Positions 7,348 through 16,169 of a DNA stretch of 47,968 nucleotides are shown here, piece by piece. Below the pieces are notes generated by a model that was not told the origin of the DNA, did not search any database, and was given only the letters and a program-made list of their open reading frames with translations. The stretch's first letter is position 1. Each line of letters begins with the position of its first letter. The DNA is from DASVAL01 sp035649575 (GTDB lineage: Bacteria > Planctomycetota > UBA1135 > UBA2386): NCBI GenBank assembly GCA_035649575.1, contig DASRJH010000150.1:1-47968 (forward strand), given 5' to 3'. The position numbers and the translations under genes are program-made.

Positions 7348-9402
7348 TCACAGGATGTCGAGGATCCCGCTCTGCTGGTTGGTCAGCGTCTCGACCGAAG
7401 CGCGGTAGTTGATGTTCGCCTTGATCTTCGCGTTCCAGGGCAGCGGCGCCCTGTCGGCGATGCCACCGAGCGCTACGGCCGCGAACGCCCTCGGCAGCGG
7501 GCCGAGGTCCGAGTCGAACAACATGTCCTGGAGCGGCTTGATCGAGTTCCGGTCGCCGATGAAGCCGAGGGCTTCCGACACGGCCGCGAGCGTGGCGAGG
7601 TTGTTGCCTTCGTCGAGCCTGGTGCGCAGATACTCCGCGGCGGTCTTGTCGCCGAGGCACCCGAGCGCGATCGCAGCCTGTCGCATCAGGTCCGTGCGGC
7701 GTCCGGCCGCCACGAGCACCTTGTGCACGTCCTCCGTCGCGGCGCGGTCGCCCATCAGCGCGAGCCCGATGCAGAGATAGCCGGCCTGGTCCTGCTTGTT
7801 CAGATCGCCGAGCAACCGTTCGCGCATCGCGCCCACCGCCTCGAGGTGGTGGTCGAGGCCGAGGGCCACGGCGAGCGCCGACACGATCTCGGGCCCGCTC
7901 TCTTCCTTGAACTGCTTGAACAGCAGCTCGCCGATCATCCGGTCATCCGGCACCTGCAGTTGCGCCTGCTCCGCTGCGCGTCGCGCGAGGAACGAGTGCA
8001 CGCCTGCCGCGAGCGCGCACCAATGCCGGTCGAGTCCCTTGGCCCGGGCCAACGTGTTGACGAGCAGCGCGCGGTTCTGTTTGCCGCCGATCTGGCCCAA
8101 GGCCAGGATCGCGAAATACCGGGTCTGGGCGTCCTTGTGATTCACGTAGGTGTCGAACAGGACCGCGCTGCAAGCGGCGCCGGGGCTGCTCTTGTCGTCG
8201 ACGGGCAGGCCGAGCTGACCCAGTGCGAGCGCACACGAACGCGCGATGTCGTTGTTCTTCTTCTGCTTGTTCGGCGCGGTCAGGTCAGCGACGAACCGGT
8301 CGCGAAAGTGGCCGCTGAGTTCGTGCGTGCGGCCGAGCAGCTTCGCGATCGCCGTCGGGCAGTGGGCCGCGATCAGCATCTCGCCGGCGCCGAGCGGCTT
8401 GTCGTAGTACGATTCGAGACACTGCACCGCGTCGACGAGCACCTGGCGTTCCGCCGGCGTCGAAGTGCCCGGCGCGAGGATGCCGATGGCCTCGATCGCG
8501 GCGACCTTCAGGTTGCGCTGGCTGATCCTGTCGTTTTCGACCAGCTTCGCCAGAGCGCCCATCGCCTTGGACTTCAGCTCCGCCGACGCGTGTTCGTGCG
8601 CGAGCAGGCCGAGACCGTAGGCCGCGAACGAACGCGTGCGGATGTCGACTTCTCCGCCATACGCGTCGCGTCCCGCCTGGTTGTCGAGCGCGAGGCCTAT
8701 CAGCAGGTCGACCTCGGTGGCGCCAGGGATGCCGGCGATCCCGATCGCGAGGGCCGCGGTCTCGCGCACTTCCTGGTCGTTCCGTCGCAGGTGCTTTGCG
8801 AACACGTCGACGAGCTTGAACGTCGGATGGTCCCTGCCGATCTTCGCCATCGCGATCATGCACGACGACGCGATGTCGCGCTGGTCCGTGGCGTCGATCG
8901 CCTTCTTCAGCGCCGGCAGCACGTCGTTCATGATCTGGTTGTCGGTCGGCTTCAGCGTGTCGAACGCCGTCATGCGCCTGCCGATGTAGAACTCGAGGCT
9001 GCCGGTCTCGGGGCCGCTGCGATGGACCGCGTCCTTCAGGTGCAGGAACGAGTCCTTGTTGAACTCCCACCAGAGGTCCCACGCGCTCAGATCGGTGGTG
9101 AGCGCAATGCCGCCGGTGGTGCGGCCGGTCATGCCGGGGCCCGAGGGGGTCGGTTGGCCGGTCGACGGGCCGGTGGGCGTGCCCGATGCAGGGCCAGACG
9201 GCGCCGGCGCCGTGGGGCCCGATGGGTTGCCGGTCGTGGGGCCGGATGGGCCGCTCGGGCGGCCACCACCACCACCGCCACCGGGGCTCGGCGGCACGAC
9301 GTCCGGAGGGCCGGCGTAGCTACCACCGTGTGCGAAGGAAGGGTTGCTCAGCAACACGAGTGCGCCTGCGCACAACATGTTCGTCAGGGAAAGGGGTCTC
9401 AT
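7348..9402 (-). CDS. Secreted HEAT-repeat protein with Pro/Gly-rich N-terminal linker
   Basis: This is a 684-residue protein. The signal peptide ends near residue 24 (NPSFA-HGG). Residues about 30-92 are a low-complexity Gly/Pro/Ser/Thr linker containing a run of seven glycines and GPS/GPT repeats. The rest is a string of helical repeats of HEAT type, for example ETAALAIGIAGIPGATEVD, AACSAVLFDTYVNHKDAQT and QAAIALGCLGDKTAAEYL. HEAT solenoids are protein-binding scaffolds, and the family gives no enzymatic role. It probably acts in the periplasm or on the cell surface. It is transcribed toward the barrel gene 56 bases downstream and may share a transcript with it. Confidence 0.75.
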   Translation of the reverse strand: MRPLSLTNMLCAGALVLLSNPSFAHGGSYAGPPDVVPPSPGGGGGGGRPSGPSGPTTGNPSGPTAPAPSGPASGTPTGPSTGQPTPSGPGMTGRTTGGIALTTDLSAWDLWWEFNKDSFLHLKDAVHRSGPETGSLEFYIGRRMTAFDTLKPTDNQIMNDVLPALKKAIDATDQRDIASSCMIAMAKIGRDHPTFKLVDVFAKHLRRNDQEVRETAALAIGIAGIPGATEVDLLIGLALDNQAGRDAYGGEVDIRTRSFAAYGLGLLAHEHASAELKSKAMGALAKLVENDRISQRNLKVAAIEAIGILAPGTSTPAERQVLVDAVQCLESYYDKPLGAGEMLIAAHCPTAIAKLLGRTHELSGHFRDRFVADLTAPNKQKKNNDIARSCALALGQLGLPVDDKSSPGAACSAVLFDTYVNHKDAQTRYFAILALGQIGGKQNRALLVNTLARAKGLDRHWCALAAGVHSFLARRAAEQAQLQVPDDRMIGELLFKQFKEESGPEIVSALAVALGLDHHLEAVGAMRERLLGDLNKQDQAGYLCIGLALMGDRAATEDVHKVLVAAGRRTDLMRQAAIALGCLGDKTAAEYLRTRLDEGNNLATLAAVSEALGFIGDRNSIKPLQDMLFDSDLGPLPRAFAAVALGGIADRAPLPWNAKIKANINYRASVETLTNQQSGILDIL

Positions 9403-9648
9403 GGTTCATCTCTTGGTTGGCGCGCAGGCGACGGCGCGTGCGCCGCGCAACGCAATTGAAGGGCCAGCGGCGCGGTGGCGCGCAGACGATGACATCACCT
9501 GCCTGGCTGCTACGGCGTCGGAACGAGAAGGCCGCAGTCACGCGGCCGTGCGACTTCGCGCGAGGCAGCAGCACGCGAGCGGAATCACGGTGTCCAGGTA
9601 GACGGACGGGGACCGTGCGTTCGGAGTTCGATCATCGCCTGCAGGGCC
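9403..9648. other. Longest gene-free stretch; leader of the HEAT gene
   Basis: These 246 bases separate two minus-strand genes. I see a 6-bp hairpin GGCCGC-agtcac-GCGGCC at 9530-9547, which could weakly terminate the dehydrogenase transcript but lacks a T-tract. There is no other clear signal and no convincing small gene. Confidence 0.4.
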
Positions 9649-10983
9649 TCAGGCCTGCACGTAGCGGCCCGTGATCGGCAGCAGCTTGGCGAGCGCGTTG
9701 CGCGAATCGACGACGAGCCGCGCATGTTCCGCGATCGCCTTCCAGTCGACGCTGCCGTGGTTCGTCACGATCAGCACGCAATCGGCCACCGTCAGGTTCT
9801 CCTTGCTGAGCGGCACCGAGTGCATCCGGTATTTCAGATACTTCCTCATGCCGGCGAACAGCGGCACGTGCGGATCGTGGTAGCTCACCGAAGCGCCGTG
9901 CTCGAGCAGCAGCTTGATGATCTCGGCTGCGGGCGTTTCGCGCACGTCGTCGACGTCGGGTTTGTAGGCGAGCCCGATGACGAGCACGGAAGCACCGCGC
10001 AGCGGCTTGCCGAGCTGGTTCAGGCCCTCGATCGTGCGGCGGATCACGTAGTGCGGCATCGAGTTGTTGATCTCGCCCGCGAGCTCGATGAAGCGCGTGT
10101 GGTGGCCATACTCACGCGCCTTCCAGGTCAGGTAGAACGGGTCGATCGGGATGCAGTGACCGCCGAGGCCGGGGCCCGGATAGAAGGCCTGGAAGCCGAA
10201 CGGCTTCGTCGAAGCGGCTTCGATCACCTTCCAGATGTCGATGCCCATCGCCGCGAGCACGGGCTTGAGCTCGTTGACGAGCGCGATATTGACGCAGCGG
10301 TAGATGTTCTCGAGCAGCTTCGCGGCTTCGGCGATCTCGGCGTTCTCGACCGGGATCACCTGCTTGATCGCGGCGGCGTAGAGCATCGTCGCAAGGCTGC
10401 AGCTCGCGTCGTCGACGCCGCCGACGAGCTTCGGGATCGTCTGCGTGCTGTGGTCCTTGCGGCCCGGATCCTCGCGCTCGGGGCTGAACGCGAGGAAGTA
10501 GTCCTGACCCGCGACTAGACCGGTCTTCGCGAGGATGGGCAGGCATTCACCGCGCGTCGTGCCCGGGTAGGTCGTCGACTCGAGCGAGACCAGTTGCGCC
10601 TTGCGCAGCACCCTTGCGACCATCTGTGTCGACGTCAGGATGAAGCTCATGTCCGGCTCGCCGTGGCGGCCGAGCGGCGTCGGCACGCAGAGGATGATCG
10701 CGTCGGCCTTCGCGAGATCCTTCGGATCGGCCGTCGCGAGGAACTTCGGCGACTTCGCAAGCTCGCGCACGAAGTCGGTGCCGAGGTGCTTCAGGTAGGA
10801 CTCGCCGCGCTTCAGCATCGCGATCTTCTGCGCGTCGATGTCGTAGCCGAGCACGGGGAACCCGGCCTGGAAGAACGCGCGCAACAGCGGCAGCCCGACG
10901 TAGCCGAGTCCGACGACGGCGACGGTTGCGGTGCGGGCGCGGATTCTCGCTTCGAGCTCGGCTGCCGGTGTGGTCTCGACCAT
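9649..10983 (-). CDS. wbpA: UDP-N-acetylglucosamine 6-dehydrogenase-type nucleotide sugar dehydrogenase
   Basis: This is a 444-residue protein. The N-terminal Rossmann fold shows VVGLGYVGLPL for NAD binding. The SPEREDPG segment and the catalytic-cysteine motif GGHCIPIDP (Cys near 265) are hallmarks of the UDP-glucose/GDP-mannose dehydrogenase family, and the C-terminal domain has VIGLAYKPDVDDVRETPA. The family oxidises the C6 hydroxyl of a UDP-sugar to a carboxylate in two NAD-dependent steps. The sequence style resembles WbpA (UDP-GlcNAc) more than UDP-glucose dehydrogenases, so the product is probably UDP-GlcNAcA for a surface polysaccharide. The ATG at 10983 is preferred because upstream residues lack conserved character. 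No glycosyltransferases lie nearby. The exact substrate is not certain. Confidence 0.88.
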   Translation of the reverse strand: MVETTPAAELEARIRARTATVAVVGLGYVGLPLLRAFFQAGFPVLGYDIDAQKIAMLKRGESYLKHLGTDFVRELAKSPKFLATADPKDLAKADAIILCVPTPLGRHGEPDMSFILTSTQMVARVLRKAQLVSLESTTYPGTTRGECLPILAKTGLVAGQDYFLAFSPEREDPGRKDHSTQTIPKLVGGVDDASCSLATMLYAAAIKQVIPVENAEIAEAAKLLENIYRCVNIALVNELKPVLAAMGIDIWKVIEAASTKPFGFQAFYPGPGLGGHCIPIDPFYLTWKAREYGHHTRFIELAGEINNSMPHYVIRRTIEGLNQLGKPLRGASVLVIGLAYKPDVDDVRETPAAEIIKLLLEHGASVSYHDPHVPLFAGMRKYLKYRMHSVPLSKENLTVADCVLIVTNHGSVDWKAIAEHARLVVDSRNALAKLLPITGRYVQA

Positions 10984-11072
10984 GGCACATGGGATAGACA
11001 GAAGGGGTCGTCGTGGCAACATTCGCATCCGCACCCGCTAGTGTTCTCGCTTCGCACGTGGATGGGCGATCG

Positions 11073-11531
11073 ATGGGCCGACCCGAGGTGTACTTGTCTG
11101 TTCTCTTCGCGCAGGCCCCCGAAGCATCGCTCTGGGAGTGGTTGCAGAGCCATGAGAACCTGCTGGGCTGGATGTTCGGGCTGTCGCTCGCGTCGCTCGT
11201 CCTCACGGCGCTGCTGCTGCCCGTGTTCGTCGTGCGGTTGCCAGCGGACTACTTCCTCGCCACGCGGCAGGAACTGGCCGGACGCCGCGGCGTGGTCCAC
11301 TGGATCGGGCGCGCGGGCAAGAACCTGCTCGGCTTCTTGTTCGTGCTCGCCGGCCTCGCGATGCTCGTGCTGCCGGGACAGGGTTTGTTGACGTTGCTGA
11401 TCGGGCTCTTGCTGCTCGACTTCCCGGGCAAGCGTGCGATCGAACGCCGTCTCGTGCGGCGCGCCGAGATCCTGGGTTTTCTGAATCGCATTCGCGCGCG
11501 GCGCGGCCGGGAGCCGCTGCGCATCGATTGA
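11073..11531 (+). CDS. PGPGW-like small membrane protein
   Basis: This is a 152-residue protein from the ATG at 11073. An in-frame GTG at 11013 is possible, but its extension looks non-native. Predicted membrane helices lie at about 29-53 and 81-117. The motif LPGQGLLTLLIGLLLLDFPG is a variant of the LPGPGW signature of small integral membrane proteins of unknown function. The C-terminus is strongly basic (RRAEILGFLNRIRARRGR) and should face the cytoplasm. It is divergent from the dehydrogenase gene, with a 16-base convergent gap to the next gene. Confidence 0.65.
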   Translation: MGRPEVYLSVLFAQAPEASLWEWLQSHENLLGWMFGLSLASLVLTALLLPVFVVRLPADYFLATRQELAGRRGVVHWIGRAGKNLLGFLFVLAGLAMLVLPGQGLLTLLIGLLLLDFPGKRAIERRLVRRAEILGFLNRIRARRGREPLRID

Positions 11532-11547
11532 CCGGGAGCAGTCCGAA

Positions 11548-12933
11548 CTACTTCGCGACGGGACCCGCAGGTTCGCAGAACTCGACGAGATACTGGTGCG
11601 CTTGGCTCACGCCGCCGTCGACGCTGACCTCGACGAGATAACGCGCGCCGACCGCGACGCGGAGCCCCTTGCCGCGGAAGACGATGCAGGTCCCGGTTCC
11701 GTATCCCGCGTCCGCCACGTGGCGATCGGTGATCTCGAGCGGTTCCCCTGGCAGGTAATCCTCGTCGAGCGGGCGGATGCTGGCGCGCAGCTCGCTGGCC
11801 TTCACGCTGCCGCCCTTCAGCAGCGCGATCGAGAACGCCCGCTCCGCCGAGAAGAAGTCGACGGGCACGTAACCGCGCGGCGGGTAGTAGATCGCTTCGA
11901 GCCCCTTCGGCGAACCGCCGCTGCTGTCCATCGACCACATCGCGTGGAAGTTCTCGTCCGTGCCGAACGCGGTCTTCTTCATCGCGGGGTTCAGACACCA
12001 GCGGCGATGCCCGAGGCGGCCGATGTTGCCGGGGTCGCTGTCGTCCATGTAGTTGTCGACCGAGTCGACGACCGTGCCCCCGACCGCGAGGTTGCTGTGG
12101 CCTGCTCCTTCGACGCCTTGTTGATAACGCTTGTCGTCCATGCCCGGCGGCTGGACCGGGTGATGGTCGAGCTTGCCGTTGCGCCGGCACACCTCGGCGG
12201 CCGCGTCGCACAGCTCGTTCCACTGTGGCGACAACACCATCTCGCCGTGCGGCAGACCACAGAGAAAGCGGTAGGCGCGCAAGCGCAGCAACGCTTCCTG
12301 GCGCAGCGCCGACTTCGGATCCGCGCCATCGGCGACCTTCTCGGTGCCGAGGATCTGCCGCAGCTGCGACAGCAAGCTCTCGCGCGGCACCGGGAACGGC
12401 GCGAGCTCGCCGAGTGCAGTGAGCTCGCCGCGCTTCCAGGTCTGGTGGGTCAGTTGGCGTCCCTTCAGTTGCACGCGCACCGTGCCGTGCAGCTGGCCCT
12501 CGCGATACTCGGCCGTGCGCTTCCTTTCGCCCGTGACGTCGGTCTCGGTCCACTTGCCCGTCTTCTTGCCGTCGCGGTAGCTGCCGCTCGTCGCCGTGCG
12601 CCCGTTCTCGTGGAACGTCTCGCAGGGGCCGTCGAACTGGTCGTCCTGGAACGACATCTGGCAGACCAGCGTCCCCGTCTCGGTCCACTCGCGGTGCATG
12701 CCGTGCAGCTTGCCGTGCGAGTAGACCTCGAACAGCACGCGAACGCCCGAGGGTGACCAGCGCTCGAAGTTGCCGTGCTTGTTGCCCTGCTCGTCGACCA
12801 TGTAGCGCTCGTGCAGGTTGCCGCTCGGCCACTTCGCGACGCGTTCGTTGGGGTTGGCCTCCTGGGCTGCAGGCGCTGCCGCGAGGGCAAAGCACGCGAG
12901 CACAGCGACGGCGGACTGGAAGGCACCCGGCAT
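11548..12933 (-). CDS. Secreted MORN-like repeat plus CAP (SCP/PR-1) domain protein
   Basis: This is a 461-residue protein with a signal peptide ending APAAQ near residue 23. Residues about 30-170 hold MORN/YwqK-like repeats (KHGNFERWSPSG, GKLHGMHREWTETG, GKKTGKWTETD). The second half looks like a CAP domain: RLRAYRFLCGLP, WNELCDAAAEVCRRNGKLDHHP, GHSNLAVGG and LGHRRWCLNP. CAP proteins are extracytoplasmic and bind or process lipids, peptides or glycans; specific roles vary. A GGAGA ribosome site about 11 bases upstream supports the ATG at 12933, giving a clean signal peptide. It lies 193 bases downstream of the topoisomerase VI operon in the same direction, but the gap makes co-transcription doubtful. 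Confidence 0.7.
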   Translation of the reverse strand: MPGAFQSAVAVLACFALAAAPAAQEANPNERVAKWPSGNLHERYMVDEQGNKHGNFERWSPSGVRVLFEVYSHGKLHGMHREWTETGTLVCQMSFQDDQFDGPCETFHENGRTATSGSYRDGKKTGKWTETDVTGERKRTAEYREGQLHGTVRVQLKGRQLTHQTWKRGELTALGELAPFPVPRESLLSQLRQILGTEKVADGADPKSALRQEALLRLRAYRFLCGLPHGEMVLSPQWNELCDAAAEVCRRNGKLDHHPVQPPGMDDKRYQQGVEGAGHSNLAVGGTVVDSVDNYMDDSDPGNIGRLGHRRWCLNPAMKKTAFGTDENFHAMWSMDSSGGSPKGLEAIYYPPRGYVPVDFFSAERAFSIALLKGGSVKASELRASIRPLDEDYLPGEPLEITDRHVADAGYGTGTCIVFRGKGLRVAVGARYLVEVSVDGGVSQAHQYLVEFCEPAGPVAK

Positions 12934-13126
12934 CTGTCCATGTTCTCCGGCGGTCTCTCGGGATGCCACTGCCCGGTTCGTTGACCCGGAGAAGGAGCCG
13001 GGCCGCGCTGGCTACATTGCGCTCCACTGCGTGTTCCCTACTTGCCGGCGAGGCGCGCGCTACACGCGGGACTGAGCGCCGAGATCGCGAGCGCGCCGCA
13101 GCGCTGAAGCCGCGCGCGGCGCGGCG

Positions 13127-14281
13127 TCACGGCAGGAACTTCTCGGGGTGCTTGAGCTTGCGCGGCAGGTACTCGTCGATCACGTAGTTGAGCCCCCACT
13201 TCGCGAGGGCCTGCTGCTCGGCGCGCACGCCCATCTTGAGCATCTGTTCGATCGCCTTCTGCCATTCCTTGTGGGCCTGGAAGAACGGGTCGTTCTTGAG
13301 CGCGTCCTGCGCGCGCTTCTTGTCGACCTCCTGCAGCGGGTGCGTCGCGTCCTGCAGCTTGAAGTCGATGATGTCCTGCGGCGTTACGCCGAGATACCTC
13401 GCCTGCGGCACGCAGAAGAACTGGTTCAGGTGCACGGCATTGCCCGAGCCGACCTTCAGCGTGCGGTAGATGTTGGAGATGCCGTATGGATCGCAATCGT
13501 TGAACGCGTAGACGTCGAGCTTGCAGTCGTCGGCGAGCTTGCGGATGAAGCGCCGCGTCGCGCGCGTCGGCACGCCGGCGGTCTCGATGAGAATGCAGTT
13601 GTACTCGCGCCAGAACTTGTGGTTGTTCAGACGCTGGAACATGCCGCCCGTTTCGATCGCAAGGATGAACTTCGCCTTGGTCTCGAACTTCAGCTGCTCG
13701 ACCGAGTGCGGGATCGAGTAGGAGCCGGTCGCAAAGCCCGTGCAGTCGATGCGCACTTCGCGGTCGGTCTCGGGATCGCGGTCGATCACGATCAGCTGAC
13801 CCGCGACGGCGCCGCCGTGCTCTTCGGGGTAGAAGCGCAGCTGCTCGCGCGTGACGCCCTCGAGCGAGAACAGCGCCTCGATGTCGTCCATCACCGCGTC
13901 CGACTCGGGCTGCTCGAGGAACTTCGCGTCGCCCCAGTTCTTGGATTGGTAGTAGGCATCTCGCTTGGTCGCGAAGTCGTCCTGCTGGACCATCTCCTTG
14001 CTCAGCGACATGAGCTTCAGCGTCTGCGCGAACGTCTTGACCGTGTTGACGGTCAGCGTGCGTTCGACGCGCGCGCGGCCCATCTGGAAGCCGCCCTTCT
14101 TGTCGTACTTCGCGTTGCGCAGCGAGCGCTCGGGGAACTTGAGCTCTGGCTTGCCTTGCTTCTCGATCGTCGTGTGCACGGAGTCGGCGCACTTGATGAT
14201 CTCGCCGATCGTCACCTTGTCGAGGTGGGTCAGGGGCTTGCGCTTCTTCTTGCTGGTTTCCTGCTTCTTCTTGGCGGCCAT
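13127..14281 (-). CDS. top6A: DNA topoisomerase VI subunit A (Spo11-like)
   Basis: This is a 384-residue protein. A Lys-rich start (MAAKKKQETSKKKRK) precedes a winged-helix region holding the catalytic tyrosine motif KRDAYY (Tyr110/111). A Toprim domain follows with ILAIETGG (Glu210) and FNDCDPYG (Asp262 and Asp264) for Mg2+. These are the Top6A/Spo11 signatures. With Top6B it forms an A2B2 type IIB topoisomerase that makes ATP-dependent double-strand breaks with 5'-tyrosyl linkage to relax or decatenate DNA. The length fits the family. It lies 37 bases downstream of top6B on the same strand, so they are almost certainly co-transcribed. Topoisomerase VI is typical of archaea and plants and sporadic in bacteria. 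Confidence 0.93.
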   Translation of the reverse strand: MAAKKKQETSKKKRKPLTHLDKVTIGEIIKCADSVHTTIEKQGKPELKFPERSLRNAKYDKKGGFQMGRARVERTLTVNTVKTFAQTLKLMSLSKEMVQQDDFATKRDAYYQSKNWGDAKFLEQPESDAVMDDIEALFSLEGVTREQLRFYPEEHGGAVAGQLIVIDRDPETDREVRIDCTGFATGSYSIPHSVEQLKFETKAKFILAIETGGMFQRLNNHKFWREYNCILIETAGVPTRATRRFIRKLADDCKLDVYAFNDCDPYGISNIYRTLKVGSGNAVHLNQFFCVPQARYLGVTPQDIIDFKLQDATHPLQEVDKKRAQDALKNDPFFQAHKEWQKAIEQMLKMGVRAEQQALAKWGLNYVIDEYLPRKLKHPEKFLP

Positions 14282-14318
14282 GGATGCTCGGCGGTGAGTG
14301 GATGGGGGAGCGGAGTGG

Positions 14319-16169
14319 CTAGAGCTTGCGGCTCTTCTCGAGGACGGCCGTCAGGTTCGAGGTCGCCTTCGACACTTCCTTGTCGTCGAGGTCGAGGATG
14401 TCCTTCAGCGCCTCGACCACGTGCGGGATGTACATCTCGATGTAGTTGCGTTTCTTGAACTCGCTCGCGAGCTTGCGGCCCTTGCGCACGTGGATGCCGA
14501 GCTTGCGGCCGGCCTCCTTCAGCGCGAGCCCGAGCTCCTCGAGGATCTCGTCGTAGCTCGCGATCGCCTCCTTGCTCTCGCTCGTGAACGGCACCCACAC
14601 CGACGCGATGTGCACGAAGATCACCATCGGGCCGATCGGCAGCGCGCCGCGCGGCTGCTGCAGGCCGTAGTTCTTCCAGTTGCAGTTGATCACCGCCTTG
14701 CTGATCGCGCACGCCGACTGCTGGAACACGAGCGGCACGCGGTTCGCGAAGCGGATCAAGCGCACCGGCTCGTCGGCCGCGCCCATCAGCACTTCGTCGC
14801 TCTCGGTCTTCTTCTTCGCGACCTCGACGATCTTGCCGCCCTCGGTCACCTGCAGCGTGTCGCCGGGCTTGCCATACGCGATGCCGACCTCGATCGCGAA
14901 CGGATGGCCGCGGTAGACCACGGGCTTGCGCGACGTCGCGACGTAGAAGTCGGCCTCGACCTCCTTCTTGAGCCCCGCGATGATCAGGTCCTCGCCGATC
15001 GGCGCGATGCACGACATCGGCGGCGACATGATCTTGGTCTGGTCGATCGCGGCCTTGATCTTGGCGACGTCGGCGCTCTCGAGCCGCCGCGGGTTCGTCT
15101 CGGGCTTGATGCCGGCCTTCTCGCAGATCTCCTTCGCGACGCCCGGGCCGACGCGCGAGAAGTCCTGCTGCAGGAAGGCGGTCGTCGTGCGGTTGTCGCA
15201 CTCGCCGATCATCTTGAGCAGGATGCCGAGCTCGACGCCGTGCGGGTGCGGCTTGATCTCCTCGACCTCCTGCGGCAGTTCCTTGGTCGCGCGCTGGTAT
15301 TCGGTGACCTGGTTGTCGGGATCGGTGTAGTGCAGGTAGACGTGCGGGTTGGCCACCGCCATGAGCTTCAGGAACTCCTCGACGCTCTTCTGGCCGCGGC
15401 GGTATTCGCCTTCGAGGTCGATCGACACCTCGGTGCCGTGGTCCTTCTCCCACTCGATCACCTTGTCGGTGAAGTCGGGGCGGTTCTTCGCGGTGTCGAT
15501 CGTGATCTCGAAGTAGAGCGGCACCGACTTCTTGCCGGGCTTGGTGCGCACGCGGACCGGGTTGCCGGTCGTCAACAGGCCGTACATGCCGGCTGCGCTG
15601 ATGCCGATGCCCTGCTGGCCGCGGCTCTGGCGCAGCCGGTGGAACTTGCTGCCGTAGAGCAGCCGCCCGAACACGTTCGGCACCTGCGCCTTGACGATGC
15701 CGGGACCGTTGTCCTCGACGGTCACCGTGAACTGCTTCTCGCTCTGACCGATGCGCGAGATCTTGACCTTGAGGTCGGGCAGGATGCGCGCTTCTTCGCA
15801 CGCGTCGAGGCTGTTGTCGATGGCCTCCTTGACCGCCGTCAGCAGCGCCTTGCGCGGACTGTCGAAGCCGAGCAGGTGGCGGTTCTTCGTGAAGAACTCG
15901 CTGACGGAGATCTCGCGCTGCTTCTTCGCCATCGACTCGGCGTTCACGGCGCCCTCCGTGGACTTCGTCTTGGGCGACTTCGCCTTGGGTTCCTTTGCGC
16001 TGGGCTCCGTGTCTTCGGGCTCCTTCGCCTTGGGCCCCTTCGCCTTGGGCTCCCTCTCGCTGGGCTCCGTCTCCTTCTCTCTCTGCTTCTGCTTCGGTGC
16101 TTTTTGAGCGGCCATAGTCGTCTCGGTGGTATCGGCGAACAGGGTCTGCTGGACCGTCAGGTTGCTCAT
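14319..16169 (-). CDS. top6B: DNA topoisomerase VI subunit B (GHKL ATPase)
   Basis: This is a 616-residue protein. The GHKL ATPase motifs are EAIDNSLDA (N box, Asn119), EDNGPGI (G1, about 152-158) and GQQGIGISAAGMYG (G2, near 183-196). A helix-two-turn-helix and a transducer region follow and include LLKMIGECDNRTTTAFLQQDFSRVG. It binds ATP and closes the gate for the subunit A cleavage core. The first 75 or so residues are a charged Lys/Pro/Glu repeat tail not needed for the fold. The ATG at 16169 overlaps the stop of the upstream mqnA gene (ATGA), so I prefer it to the internal ATG at 16115. The reading frame continues open far upstream, but that extension is antisense or out-of-frame noise. 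Confidence 0.93.
   Translation of the reverse strand: MSNLTVQQTLFADTTETTMAAQKAPKQKQREKETEPSEREPKAKGPKAKEPEDTEPSAKEPKAKSPKTKSTEGAVNAESMAKKQREISVSEFFTKNRHLLGFDSPRKALLTAVKEAIDNSLDACEEARILPDLKVKISRIGQSEKQFTVTVEDNGPGIVKAQVPNVFGRLLYGSKFHRLRQSRGQQGIGISAAGMYGLLTTGNPVRVRTKPGKKSVPLYFEITIDTAKNRPDFTDKVIEWEKDHGTEVSIDLEGEYRRGQKSVEEFLKLMAVANPHVYLHYTDPDNQVTEYQRATKELPQEVEEIKPHPHGVELGILLKMIGECDNRTTTAFLQQDFSRVGPGVAKEICEKAGIKPETNPRRLESADVAKIKAAIDQTKIMSPPMSCIAPIGEDLIIAGLKKEVEADFYVATSRKPVVYRGHPFAIEVGIAYGKPGDTLQVTEGGKIVEVAKKKTESDEVLMGAADEPVRLIRFANRVPLVFQQSACAISKAVINCNWKNYGLQQPRGALPIGPMVIFVHIASVWVPFTSESKEAIASYDEILEELGLALKEAGRKLGIHVRKGRKLASEFKKRNYIEMYIPHVVEALKDILDLDDKEVSKATSNLTAVLEKSRKL
15961..16073 (-). repeat. Imperfect 15-base tandem repeat encoding K-[AT]-K-x-P/E-P units in the Top6B tail
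   Basis: Units close to CCTTCGCCTTGGG[CT] recur at about 15-base spacing, giving EPKAK, GPKAK, EPSAK, EPKAK and SPKTK on the minus strand. This is an in-frame microsatellite-like expansion. The encoded tail resembles histone H1 or other DNA-binding Lys/Pro tails and could bind DNA nonspecifically. Confidence 0.7.

Noticed and set aside
9530..9547. Hairpin GGCCGC-agtcac-GCGGCC as a strong terminator of the dehydrogenase gene
   Set aside because: The stem is only 6 bp, lies about 100 bases after the stop and has no T-tract, so I mention it only within the intergenic entry.
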